A stretch of DNA of 64,000 bases from Micromonospora chokoriensis (lineage in GTDB: Bacteria; Actinomycetota; Actinomycetes; Mycobacteriales; Micromonosporaceae). Each line of letters opens with the position of its first letter. Position 1 is the stretch's first letter. Below are positions 1-7,260 of this stretch, piece by piece. The translations under genes were made by a program, and so were the position numbers. The notes beneath the pieces were generated by a model. That model searched no databases, was not told the origin of the DNA, and worked only from the letters and a program-made list of their open reading frames with translations. The DNA lies in contig NZ_JOAN01000013.1 of NCBI RefSeq assembly GCF_000718555.1, positions 62,001-126,000 of the forward strand, given 5' to 3'.

Positions 1-282
1 AGGATGTAGTAGGTGGGCTCCCTCATCGGGCCTGGTCTCTTAGTCATGCCGTAACTATAAACAGATGATCTGACTATTGGTCAAGCTGGTGCTAGTCGCG
101 CTGTGGCGGGTGACTGATCTCGGTGCTGAAGACGGCGACGTCTACGAGTCACGTCGCGACGCCACGGCGAGGGACACGGCCGTCCCAAGGGCGGAAGGCA
201 GGGCTGGAATCTTCCCGTTGGGCCGTAAGGAAAAGTCGTTGGAGCGACAAGTACGGGTGTGAGAACACCACCTGGAGGATCG

Positions 283-846
283 GTGCCGGATGCGCGGGGG
301 ACGGCCGCCGACCGGCAACGCCTGACTGACTTGTTCCGCCGGCACGGTGACGCGGTCTTCGCGTACGCGAGCGATCGACTGGGCGGCGACGATGCGCAGG
401 GCCTCGTGAGCGAGGTTTTCGCCGTGGCCTGGCGGCGCTTGCCAACAATCAAGGCAGGACAGGAGCGCCCCTGGTTGTTCGGGGTCGCGCGGCGGCTGCT
501 GTTGCAGCATCGGCGCAGTCGCGCGGGTCACGCGACGTTGCAGGTGCGCCTGCACTCTCAGGCGCATGGCGAGATTGAGCATGGTCCGTCCACCTCCCAA
601 CGGGTCGACGTGATGGCGGCGTTGGCGAAACTGCCGGAGACGGACCGCGAGGTGTTGCTGCTGCGGTACTGGTACGACTTCAACGGCAGGGAATCGGCGA
701 GAGTGCTGGGCTGCACGACCGCGACGTTTGCCGTGCGGCTGCACCGTGCTCGTCGCCGCTTCGAGGACGCATACGGACATCGGCGAGCGGAGCCGAACCG
801 GTCTCTGGTTGGCGGTCTGACCGCGTACACGAAGGGGTTGGAATGA
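283..846 (+). CDS. ECF-type RNA polymerase sigma factor
   Basis: This is an extracytoplasmic-function sigma factor of about 187 residues. The N-terminal half holds a sigma-70 region 2 core-binding helix (FAYASDRLGGDDAQGLVSEVF). The C-terminal half holds a region 4 helix-turn-helix (LPETDREVLLLRYW followed by VRLHRARRRF) for -35 recognition. GTG 283 is preferred because GGAGGA lies just upstream at 274-279, though the spacing is short; GTG 259 is an in-frame alternative adding eight residues. Its stop overlaps the next gene's ATG (ATGA at 843-846), so the two are translationally coupled. The usual inference is that the downstream membrane protein controls or works with the factor. The stimulus is unknown. 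Confidence 0.85.
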   Translation: MPDARGTAADRQRLTDLFRRHGDAVFAYASDRLGGDDAQGLVSEVFAVAWRRLPTIKAGQERPWLFGVARRLLLQHRRSRAGHATLQVRLHSQAHGEIEHGPSTSQRVDVMAALAKLPETDREVLLLRYWYDFNGRESARVLGCTTATFAVRLHRARRRFEDAYGHRRAEPNRSLVGGLTAYTKGLE

Positions 847-1412
847 AGAACGACGACGCAGCGACCGAAGACCAGATCCGTCGCGTTCGGCCCAGCGTCC
901 GGGCCACGTTCACGACGAGCCCTGCGGGAGAGGCGATGCTCGCCCGCATCCTCGACTCACCACGGCAGCCCGAGAAGGCATCCCGGAGAAGGCGCGCAGG
1001 GATAGTCGCAGCCGTTGCCGCAGGGGTTCTGGCCGCTGGTGGTGCGACCGCCGCAATCGGTGGTTACCACGCGCCGACGGCTCCACCTGAGGCGATGCCG
1101 GCAAGTGATTCCGCCTTTGTCTGCGCCACAGCAGGCATGCACCGGATGGGGGATGTGGCGGCGAGAGTCGGAGAGGCCCCGGTCGAGGCGTGCCGACGGT
1201 CGTGGAGTCGGATCTTCCGTGTCCCGGCGCCGGGGCACCTGTTTGCCTGTGTGCAACGTATCGAAGCGATCCCTTCACCGGGAGCCAGGGCCGATCGCAC
1301 CGCCGGAACGAGATGGGGGAAGCTCGTGTACGTCATCGACGGAGAGCAGTTCAAGAACGCATCGGAGACCTGCGGTTCGGTCAAGATGTTCGTGGCGCCA
1401 GCAGGCAACTGA
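843..1412 (+). CDS. Membrane-anchored protein coupled to the ECF sigma factor
   Basis: The product is 189 residues: a charged cytoplasmic N-terminus of about 48 residues, one hydrophobic segment (about 49-70, AGIVAAVAAGVLAAGGATAA), then a domain predicted to be outside the cell with four cysteines (in CATAG, EACRR, FACVQ and ETCGS). The four-base overlap with the sigma gene suggests a sigma/regulator pair. I see no HxxxCxxC zinc-finger anti-sigma motif, so calling it an anti-sigma factor rests on context only. The cysteines could form disulphides in an exported sensor domain. Function unknown. Confidence 0.7.
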   Translation: MKNDDAATEDQIRRVRPSVRATFTTSPAGEAMLARILDSPRQPEKASRRRRAGIVAAVAAGVLAAGGATAAIGGYHAPTAPPEAMPASDSAFVCATAGMHRMGDVAARVGEAPVEACRRSWSRIFRVPAPGHLFACVQRIEAIPSPGARADRTAGTRWGKLVYVIDGEQFKNASETCGSVKMFVAPAGN

Positions 1413-1470
1413 ACGGACGGCCGATGATCGAAGACCCACCGGGCCCGTCGGTAGTAGCAAGGGCAGCCGC

Positions 1471-1728
1471 GACGATCGTGGCTACCCGCGTTATGTCGCC
1501 CAGGGAGGCGAAGTGGGGGCCGCGGTCACCGCCGTGATGGGCCGCCAGGAGCCCGAAGGGCTGCTGGGCATCCAGGTCAACCTGCTCGCCGGGGCGATCG
1601 GTATCCAGGACCAACTGCTGGCGAAGTCCGAGCAGGAGCCTGCGGCTCATGACGGGGGCCTTGCCGGGTTGGTTGGCGTATGCCGGGCAGTGAACGTCAG
1701 ATCGCAGACGCTGGCGCGGATGCGCGCG
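1471..1728 (+). pseudogene. Decayed epoxide hydrolase fragment
   Basis: One frame reads GYPRYVAQGGEVGAAVT, then MGRQEPEGLLGIQVNLL and, further on, SQTLA. Alpha/beta-hydrolase epoxide hydrolases read closely like this around the nucleophile (GYxRYVAQGGDWGAxVT, then xxAPEGLLGIHxNL, and later RPQTLAY). The catalytic Asp of GGDWG is Glu here and the following Trp is Val. There is no N-terminal lid region, no downstream catalytic Asp/His region and no plausible start. The similarity fades after about 1730. I read this as an internal scrap of a lost gene. The boundaries are approximate. Confidence 0.6.
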
Positions 1729-1730
1729 GG

Positions 1731-2166
1731 TTCGCGAGAAGCGCCAGAGGTCAGAGTTCTCGTCGTACGTCGGGCGCGGCGACGGTCGGCACCAGGGTTG
1801 GGGCGGGGCCGCGTTGCCTCGGAATGACCCCTTGTGCCCGAGAGAGAACCAGGTATGGTGGTCGATGGATTGGCTGCCGTCGGTGTGTTTTGGGCCGAGG
1901 GTTCGGTCACAGGGAGTGATCGTCAGAGACGTGTCGGTGGGTGCGTCGCAGCCTGGGTGAATTGTGCTGATGGTCGTATCAAGCGTCGAGCGAAATGCCT
2001 GATGGCATGGAACGGGCCCTGATCTGGCACGGCGGGCTGTCCGAAGGGTGCGACCTAGTCAACGCTCGGACCGGTCCCGCCACTGACCGCTTTTATGCAT
2101 ACGGGCCGTGTGGCACGATCGTGGAACCTCCACCATCCCTGTGACACTTCCCCGACAGGAGCAAAA
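1731..2166 (+). other. Non-coding stretch upstream of the small membrane peptide gene
   Basis: I find no convincing gene here. The open frames present lack ribosome-binding sites and recognisable protein sequence. A possible promoter-like pair, TTGTGC (1832-1837) and TATGGT (1854-1859) with a 16-nt gap, points towards the peptide gene at 2167. It is weak and would give a leader of about 300 nt. Confidence 0.3.
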
Positions 2167-2304
2167 ATGTCTGGTCGAACGCTGGGCCGGCTGCTTGGCT
2201 CGTTCTTGGTGCTTACCGCCCTCGCGGTTGTCTTCGCGGGTGACCCGTGGAGCGGCCAGATGCAGACTGCGGACGTCATCTGGAACATGCCAGCACCTCG
2301 ATAA
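2167..2304 (+). CDS. 45-residue single-pass membrane or secreted peptide
   Basis: The peptide begins MSGRTLGRLLGSF, has one hydrophobic stretch (about residues 10-24, GSFLVLTALAVVFAG) and a polar tail ending in the aromatic patch TADVIWNMPAPR. The start is well placed: an AGGAGC Shine-Dalgarno-like stretch lies at 2157-2162, four nucleotides before the ATG. It ends 50 nt before the cyclic di-GMP gene on the same strand, so co-transcription is possible. The positive N-terminus and hydrophobic segment fit either a signal peptide (cleavage near VFAG/DPW) or a membrane anchor. I do not recognise a named family. Confidence 0.6.
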   Translation: MSGRTLGRLLGSFLVLTALAVVFAGDPWSGQMQTADVIWNMPAPR

Positions 2305-2354
2305 CAAGCACGATCTCGATGATGTGACCGGCGGGGGCGGTGAGGGGGCGTCGC

Positions 2355-4883
2355 ATGGCGGGTAACGGCCGCGCGGGCCCCCGCTCGACCGAGCGCGCCT
2401 GGTTCATCACCGGGCCGATGGCGTTGTTGGCCGTCGTCTGCTCCACCGTCGTCGGCCTGGTCGCTCAGGAGCCCGTCGGGGAGTGGCCACTCGCCGCGGC
2501 GTTGCTGGTCGCCATGGTGGCCGCAGGGCTCCCGGTGCTCAACTTCTCGGTACGGCGTCAGTCGATCGGAGTGACGCTCACCGAGATTCCGCTGGTCCTG
2601 GCGTTCTACCTGGTCCGGCCACTCACCGTGGTGACGATCTACACCCTCGCGGCCGTCATCACACACCTCCGGCATCGCTTTGCCGCGACGAAGTTCTGGT
2701 TCAACGTCGCTCGTGCCGCCGCAGGGTCATCCCTGGCGATCCTGGTCCTGCAGGCGCTGCCGCCCGTGCGGGGGGTCGGCCCGGGCACGTGGCTGACCCT
2801 GTTCGTGGCGGCCAGCATGGTCAACCTGGTGAGCATCCTCTCCGTGGCGGGCGTGCACACCCTGCTCCAGGGTTGGCAGGTGGGCTGGGAGACCATCCGC
2901 AAGTGCCCGCCGGCGCTGCTCACCGCGGCCATCAACATAGCCAGTGGGTTGGTCGTCCTCATTCTCATCGCGGTGACCTGGTGGTCGTTGCTGTTGCTGG
3001 CGGCGCTCGTCGGCGCGTTGGCCATCGTCTACCGCGCGTACGCGCAGTTCTTCCGACAACATCGCACCCTCACCGACATGTACGAGCTGAGTCGCGCGGT
3101 GGCCGAGAGCGGCCAGGACGGGACTTTGGCGGACGCGCTGCTGGGCCGGGTGCGGGCCCTCATGCAGGCGGAGTACGCCACGCTGTGGCTGCCGGCTCAG
3201 GGTCGGCATCCGGAGGTGCTGCTGACGGCACGAAACGATGACTCGGGTCTGCTCGACCTCGCCAAGACCCCGGCCGTCCTGCGGAAACGGGCCCGCGACG
3301 AGGGGCGCGTCGTCGCGGTCGGGCGTGGCATGACCACCGACGCCGACCTGCGCGGCGAGTTGTCCGCGCAGCGGGTCAAGGATGTGATCGTGCTTCCGCT
3401 CCGGTCGGGTCACGTGATCATCGGTACGCTCGAGGTCGCCAACCGGCTCGGTGACAGCAACTACTTCGTCCGTAACGACGTGCCGCTGTTCGAGACAGTG
3501 GCGGCACACGCGGCGGTGGCGCTGGAGAATTCCCGGCTGGTGGACCGGCTGCGGCACGACGCGTACCACGACGCGCTGACCAAGCTGCCCAATCGGCGGC
3601 GGATCACCGGCGCGCTGGACGAGTCGGTCAAGATCCGGGCGCCGGGCGAGGTGGTGGCGCTGCTGCTCTTCGACGTGGACGGGCTGCGGCAGGTCAACGA
3701 GTCGCTCGGCCACGCGGCGGGGGACAAGGTCCTGGCCGAGGTCGCCAACCGGTTGCGGGCCAGCGCGCCGTCGTCGGCTCTGGTGGGCCGGGCGAGTGGC
3801 GACGAGTTCCTGGTGACGCTGCGGTTGGAGAGCGCGGACGCGGCGTTGGAACTCGCCAGTCAGCTGCGTGACCAGATCCGCGACGAGATGGTCTTCGACG
3901 CGCTCACCCTGGTGGTGGACACCGCCGTCGGGGTGGCCGTACACCCGGATCATGGCAGCGATGCGGCCACCTTGCTGCTGCGGGTCGACCTGGCCACCAC
4001 GGCGGCCAAGTCGGTGCCGGGCAGCGTGCAGTTGTTCAACCCGGGCCTGGAGTCTCGGTCGCTGCGCCGGCTGGGTCTCGCCGGCGACCTGCGTCAGGCA
4101 CTGGACCAGGGTGAGTTGGAGGTCTACTTCCAGCCCAAGGTCACCTTGCGGGACCGCCGCCTGGTCGGTGTCGAGTGTCTGGCCCGCTGGGAGCATCCGA
4201 CACACGGCAACGTCGCGCCGGAGGACTTCGTCGCGGTGGCCGAGCACACCGGGCAGCTGAGCCGGCTCACCGAGGTGGTGCTCCGTGAGGGGCTGCGACG
4301 CAGTCGAGACTGGGCCGACGCCAACCAGCCGCTGCCGATCGCGGTCAACCTGGCCGCCCGGACGCTCACCGACCAACACTTCCCCGACCGGGTCCAAGAG
4401 TTGCTGACCGAGTACGGGGTGCCAGCCCAGCGCCTCACCCTGGAGATCACCGAGTCGGGCGTGCTGGACGGCACGGACCGGCCCATCCCCACCCTGCAAC
4501 GGTTGCGGGATCTCGGCGTACGGCTGTCGGTGGACGACTTCGGCACGGGCGACTCGTCCCTGGCGCACCTGCGTCGGCTGCCGGTGCACGAGGTGAAGGT
4601 GGACCGCTCCTTCGTGCAGGGCATGGCGACCGACCCGGGGGACCTGGCGATCGTCAACGCGGTGGTGACGCTCTCCCAGCAGTTCGGGTTGGCTGTGGTG
4701 GCTGAGGGTGTGGAGAGCGAGTTGACGCTCGAGCTTCTCCAGGACATCGGCTGCGAGATTGGGCAGGGCTTCCTGTTCAGCCGGCCGCTGCCGTACGAGC
4801 GGTTGGCCGCCTGGTTTGGTGCCCAGGTGGACCCGGAGACGATCTCCATCGGGGAGTTGCCGCGCCTTCGTGTCGTGCCCTGA
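2355..4883 (+). CDS. Membrane-bound GGDEF-EAL cyclic di-GMP signalling protein
   Basis: The protein is 842 residues. Residues about 20-230 form a multi-pass hydrophobic sensor, about 250-400 look like a GAF domain, then come GGDEF and EAL domains. The cyclase signature is SGDEF (about 481-485) rather than GGDEF. The phosphodiesterase signature is ECLARW (about 607) rather than EALxRW. The other EAL metal and catalytic elements are present: PIAVNLAAR, LEITES, DDFGTG (about 727), KVDRSFV and VVAEGVE. Conserved EAL residues favour hydrolysis of cyclic di-GMP; the cyclase side may be active or may only bind GTP. ATG 2355 follows GAGGGG (2342-2347); GTG 2340 is an alternative. Confidence 0.93.
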   Translation: MAGNGRAGPRSTERAWFITGPMALLAVVCSTVVGLVAQEPVGEWPLAAALLVAMVAAGLPVLNFSVRRQSIGVTLTEIPLVLAFYLVRPLTVVTIYTLAAVITHLRHRFAATKFWFNVARAAAGSSLAILVLQALPPVRGVGPGTWLTLFVAASMVNLVSILSVAGVHTLLQGWQVGWETIRKCPPALLTAAINIASGLVVLILIAVTWWSLLLLAALVGALAIVYRAYAQFFRQHRTLTDMYELSRAVAESGQDGTLADALLGRVRALMQAEYATLWLPAQGRHPEVLLTARNDDSGLLDLAKTPAVLRKRARDEGRVVAVGRGMTTDADLRGELSAQRVKDVIVLPLRSGHVIIGTLEVANRLGDSNYFVRNDVPLFETVAAHAAVALENSRLVDRLRHDAYHDALTKLPNRRRITGALDESVKIRAPGEVVALLLFDVDGLRQVNESLGHAAGDKVLAEVANRLRASAPSSALVGRASGDEFLVTLRLESADAALELASQLRDQIRDEMVFDALTLVVDTAVGVAVHPDHGSDAATLLLRVDLATTAAKSVPGSVQLFNPGLESRSLRRLGLAGDLRQALDQGELEVYFQPKVTLRDRRLVGVECLARWEHPTHGNVAPEDFVAVAEHTGQLSRLTEVVLREGLRRSRDWADANQPLPIAVNLAARTLTDQHFPDRVQELLTEYGVPAQRLTLEITESGVLDGTDRPIPTLQRLRDLGVRLSVDDFGTGDSSLAHLRRLPVHEVKVDRSFVQGMATDPGDLAIVNAVVTLSQQFGLAVVAEGVESELTLELLQDIGCEIGQGFLFSRPLPYERLAAWFGAQVDPETISIGELPRLRVVP

Positions 4884-4914
4884 GCAGGGCGCGGACGATC
4901 ACCGGGGATCCGAT

Positions 4915-4943
4915 TTCACCTGTCGAACCAGGCCGTGTACTCT
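4915..4943 (+). promoter_or_regulatory. Promoter for the tRNA-Thr/tRNA-Met pair
   Basis: TTCACC (4915-4920) and TACTCT (4938-4943) are separated by 17 nt, resembling a housekeeping-sigma promoter. Transcription would start about 20 nt before the tRNA-Thr gene. The same TACTCT -10 box precedes rplJ and rplK. Confidence 0.65.
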
Positions 4944-4972
4944 TACTCCTGCGCGCCTCACGGGGAGCGCAG

Positions 4973-5045
4973 GCCCCCTTAGCTCAGTCGGCAGAGCGTC
5001 TCCATGGTAAGGAGAAGGTCTACGGTTCGATTCCGTAAGGGGGCT
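4973..5045 (+). tRNA. tRNA-Thr (GGT anticodon)
   Basis: The 73-nt gene has a 7-bp acceptor stem, GCCCCCT pairing with AGGGGGC. Its anticodon stem TCTCC/GGAGA closes the loop ATGGTAA, which carries anticodon GGT. The T arm contains GGTTCGATTCC. No CCA is encoded. Confidence 0.97.
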
Positions 5046-5069
5046 CGAGGGTTCAGCTGGACCCATCGC

Positions 5070-5142
5070 AGCGGTGTAGCTCAGATGGTAGAGCAAGCGG
5101 CTCATAATCGCTGTGTCGCCGGTTCAAGTCCGGCCACCGCTA
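5070..5142 (+). tRNA. tRNA-Met (CAT anticodon), probably elongator
   Basis: The 73-nt gene has acceptor stem AGCGGTG/CACCGCT and anticodon loop CTCATAA, giving CAT. The fully paired first acceptor base pair and lack of initiator features favour elongator Met. It lies 24 nt after tRNA-Thr, in the same transcript. The Thr-Met-rpmG arrangement is common in actinobacteria. Confidence 0.95.
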
Positions 5143-5182
5143 CTCTCGTCTTCCGGGCTCGTTGCCGGTGGTCGTAAGAAAA

Positions 5183-5205
5183 TGGGCGCTTCTGGCGCCC
5201 ACTTT
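5183..5205 (+). terminator. Intrinsic terminator after the tRNA pair
   Basis: A 7-bp stem TGGGCGC/GCGCCCA (5183-5189 with 5195-5201) encloses the loop TTCTG and is followed by CTTT. It separates the tRNA unit from rpmG. Confidence 0.65.
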
Positions 5206-5233
5206 GCATGTCCGCGCTGTCAGCGTCTAGGCT
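5204..5233 (+). promoter_or_regulatory. Promoter for rpmG
   Basis: TTGCAT (5204-5209) and TAGGCT (5228-5233) are separated by 18 nt. Transcription would begin around 5240, with a leader of about 38 nt to the GTG of rpmG. Confidence 0.55.
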
Positions 5234-5277
5234 GGCGCGTCGTAGTTTGTTTCCGTTAGCGAGGAAGGCACTCCGCC

Positions 5278-5445
5278 GTGGCGAAGGCTACCGATGTCCG
5301 GCCGAAGATCACTTTGGCGTGTGTGGAGTGCAAGGAGCGCAACTACATCACGCGCAAGAACCGGCGCAACGACCCCGACCGCATCGAGCTGAAGAAGTTC
5401 TGCCCGCGTGACGGTCGGCACACGGTCCACCGCGAGACCCGCTGA
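5278..5445 (+). CDS. rpmG: 50S ribosomal protein L33
   Basis: A 55-residue L33 begins at GTG 5278 after GAGGAAGG. It opens [21 protein letters not shown] and ends HTVHRETR. L33 sits near the tRNA exit site of the large subunit. The first zinc pair (CVEC) is present, but the second reads FCPRDGRH, so the fourth expected cysteine of the CxxC...CxxC form is an aspartate. Actinobacteria commonly carry more than one L33; this copy is the one linked to secE-nusG. It is followed by an 8-bp GGCCGGCC hairpin. Confidence 0.96.
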   Translation: MAKATDVRPKITLACVECKERNYITRKNRRNDPDRIELKKFCPRDGRHTVHRETR

Positions 5446-5450
5446 CTTGT

Positions 5451-5470
5451 GGCCGGCCTCGCGGCCGGCC
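5451..5470 (+). terminator. Hairpin terminator after rpmG
   Basis: A perfect 8-bp stem, GGCCGGCC on both sides of a TCGC loop, lies five nucleotides after the rpmG stop. There is no T tract, as is common for high-GC actinobacterial terminators. Confidence 0.55.
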
Positions 5471-5485
5471 GCTGTCGAAGCTTTT

Positions 5486-5548
5486 CAATCGCCGATCTGA
5501 CCGGTCTGGTGCGGCTCTGCCGTTGCCTGCCGATCAGGTCGGCGATTG
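5486..5548. repeat. 15-bp inverted repeat with a 33-nt loop upstream of hadA
   Basis: CAATCGCCGATCTGA (5486-5500) pairs with TCAGGTCGGCGATTG (5534-5548) with a single G-T wobble. It ends 24 nt before the hadA start and overlaps the region where a hadA promoter would lie. It could be a second terminator for rpmG or an operator. Confidence 0.6.
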
Positions 5549-5571
5549 TGCTTTCCGTGTAGGTTCGCGGC

Positions 5572-6018
5572 ATGCCTCTGGACCCTTCCTTCGTCGGCCG
5601 GACCTATCCGCCGACCGCCCCCTACCAGGTGGGCCGAGAAAAGATCCGCGAGTTCGCCAGCGCCATCGGCGCCACCGACCCGGCCCACCATGACCCGGCG
5701 GCCGCGCAGGCGCTGGGCCACCCCGACGTGGTGGCCCCGCCGACCTTCCCGGTGATCGTCACGATGGCCGCGAGCAGCCAGATCATCGAGGACCCGGCCC
5801 TGGGTGTCGACTACAGCCGCCTGGTGCACGGCGACCAGCGGTTCTCGTACACCCGGCCGGTGGTCGCCGGCGACGAGCTGGTCTGCACCAACACCATCGA
5901 GGACGTCAGCACCCGGGGTGGGCACGGCTTCCTGACCACGCGCACCGACGTGAGCACCGTCGGCGGGGAACCGGTGGTCGCTGTCTGGGCCAGGTACGTC
6001 ATTCGCGGGGAGGCCTGA
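5572..6018 (+). CDS. hadA: MaoC-like hydratase subunit, HadA-type
   Basis: This 148-residue hot-dog-fold protein resembles the N-terminal (FAS1-like) subunit of MaoC dehydratases (DPSFVGRTYPPTAPYQVGREKIREFA, given here in part as VGREKIREFA). In mycobacteria HadA pairs with the catalytic HadB to dehydrate 3-hydroxyacyl-ACP in the FAS-II elongation cycle, and the genes lie in the same place, between rpmG and secE. It lacks the D/H catalytic motif, as expected of the non-catalytic partner. TAGGTT ends six nucleotides before the ATG, which fits a leaderless mRNA; no Shine-Dalgarno is seen. hadB starts two nucleotides after its stop codon. The physiological acyl substrate in this organism is not shown by sequence. 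Confidence 0.85.
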   Translation: MPLDPSFVGRTYPPTAPYQVGREKIREFASAIGATDPAHHDPAAAQALGHPDVVAPPTFPVIVTMAASSQIIEDPALGVDYSRLVHGDQRFSYTRPVVAGDELVCTNTIEDVSTRGGHGFLTTRTDVSTVGGEPVVAVWARYVIRGEA

Positions 6019-6019
6019 G

Positions 6020-6412
6020 ATGGAGTTGCCAGCAAAGACGTTCCAGGTGACCCGGGCGGACCTCATCCGCTACGCCGGCGCCTCGGGCGACTTCAACCCG
6101 ATCCACTGGAGCGACCGGGTCGCCACCAAGGTGGGTCTGCCCGGGGTGATCGCCCATGGCATGTTCACCATGGCGCTGGTCGGCCGGGCGGTCACCGAGT
6201 GGGCCGGGTCGCCGGACGCGGTGGTCGAGTACGGCGTGCGATTCACCCGGCCGGTGGTGGTCCCGGACGACGATCAGGGGACCGAGATCGAGGTCACCGC
6301 ACGGGTCCGTGAGGTGACCGAGGACGGCCTCACCCGACTCGAGGTGACCGCCACCTGCCTCGGCGACAAGGTGCTGTCGCAGGCCCGGGCAACCATCCGT
6401 TCGGCACGCTGA
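6020..6412 (+). CDS. hadB: MaoC-like hydratase catalytic subunit, HadB-type
   Basis: The 130-residue protein carries the (R)-hydratase motif GASGDFNPIHW, placing the likely catalytic pair at Asp24 and His29. It is the catalytic hot-dog partner of the preceding HadA-like subunit, starting right after its stop codon. Known homologues dehydrate 3-hydroxyacyl-ACP in fatty acid elongation. The third mycobacterial gene of the set, hadC, is absent: the next feature is a tRNA-Trp promoter and gene. This fits an organism without mycolic acids, where HadAB would serve ordinary fatty acid or polyketide chemistry. Confidence 0.88.
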   Translation: MELPAKTFQVTRADLIRYAGASGDFNPIHWSDRVATKVGLPGVIAHGMFTMALVGRAVTEWAGSPDAVVEYGVRFTRPVVVPDDDQGTEIEVTARVREVTEDGLTRLEVTATCLGDKVLSQARATIRSAR

Positions 6413-6444
6413 ACCGAGCCCGCCACGCGTGGCGGAGAGACCGG

Positions 6445-6474
6445 TTGGGAAAGTCGGGCGGCTACCCGTACACT
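6445..6474 (+). promoter_or_regulatory. Promoter for tRNA-Trp
   Basis: TTGGGA (6445-6450) and TACACT (6469-6474) are separated by 18 nt, about 70 nt before the tRNA-Trp gene. It may also feed secE. Confidence 0.6.
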
Positions 6475-6541
6475 GGTCCGCCGTGGGGCAAGTGACCCCT
6501 GCACGGTCGTCTGTGGCCGCGTGGGGCGAGTGTTGCCACAT

Positions 6542-6614
<73 letters not shown>

Positions 6615-6829
6615 CGCCTCAGGCCTGACCGTTCCCGTGGGTCGCGCCGCCAGCTTGGCGGCGTCCGGCCCGTGGTGGTGGCATCGGCGGGGTGGTCCCG
6701 AGGCAATCGGGCCCTCCCCGAGCGATCCACCGGCCGCGGCCCGTCGCGGGACGGTTGGGTCCGGCCGGCGTGACCAGCGCCGCGTACGCCGCTCGGCGTG
6801 CGACCCGAGATTCCGCGACGGAGGGCGAA

Positions 6830-7222
6830 GTGGCCGACAACAAGCGGCGCGGCGAGGACGCCGGCGACGATCGTCTGGACGACGAGGTCGTCGACGAGGT
6901 AGCCGACGACGACGCCACCAGCGCGGACGAGCCGGTTTCCCGGGGAGGCACCGCCACGCGGTCCCGTGCCCGGGCAGAGTCGGCGGACAGCCGGCCGACC
7001 ACCCGGTCGGAAACGGGTCGGGTGGGCGTCTTCGGCCGCATCGCCCGGTTCTTCCGCGAGGTCGTAGCCGAACTGCGTAAGGTCATCTGGCCGACCCGCA
7101 AGGAGTTGCTGACCTACACCGCCGTGGTGGTGGCGTTCGTCGCGGTGATGCTGACGATCGTGGGTGTGCTGGACTACGGCTTCGCCAAGGTCGTGTTGTT
7201 TGTCTTTGGCAACTCGGACTGA
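6830..7222 (+). CDS. secE: Preprotein translocase subunit SecE
   Basis: This 130-residue SecE has a long acidic, disordered N-terminus (residues about 1-65), an amphipathic helix (FFREVVAELRKVIWPTRKEL) and one transmembrane helix (TYTAVVVAFVAVMLTIVGVL). The VIWPTRKE motif is the family hallmark. SecE clamps SecY in the protein-conducting channel. GTG 6830 is chosen for the GGAGGG site at 6820-6825; longer frames upstream show no SecE sequence. nusG follows 38 nt downstream, the conserved secE-nusG pair. Confidence 0.97.
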   Translation: MADNKRRGEDAGDDRLDDEVVDEVADDDATSADEPVSRGGTATRSRARAESADSRPTTRSETGRVGVFGRIARFFREVVAELRKVIWPTRKELLTYTAVVVAFVAVMLTIVGVLDYGFAKVVLFVFGNSD

Positions 7223-7260
7223 CCGGCTGCCTCCAGCCATAGTGACGGAAGTGAGCGAGC

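Noticed and set aside
206..240. Possible ECF autoregulatory promoter (GGAA with GTCGTT) before the sigma gene
   Set aside because: The spacing is about 25 nt, well outside the usual 16-17 nt.
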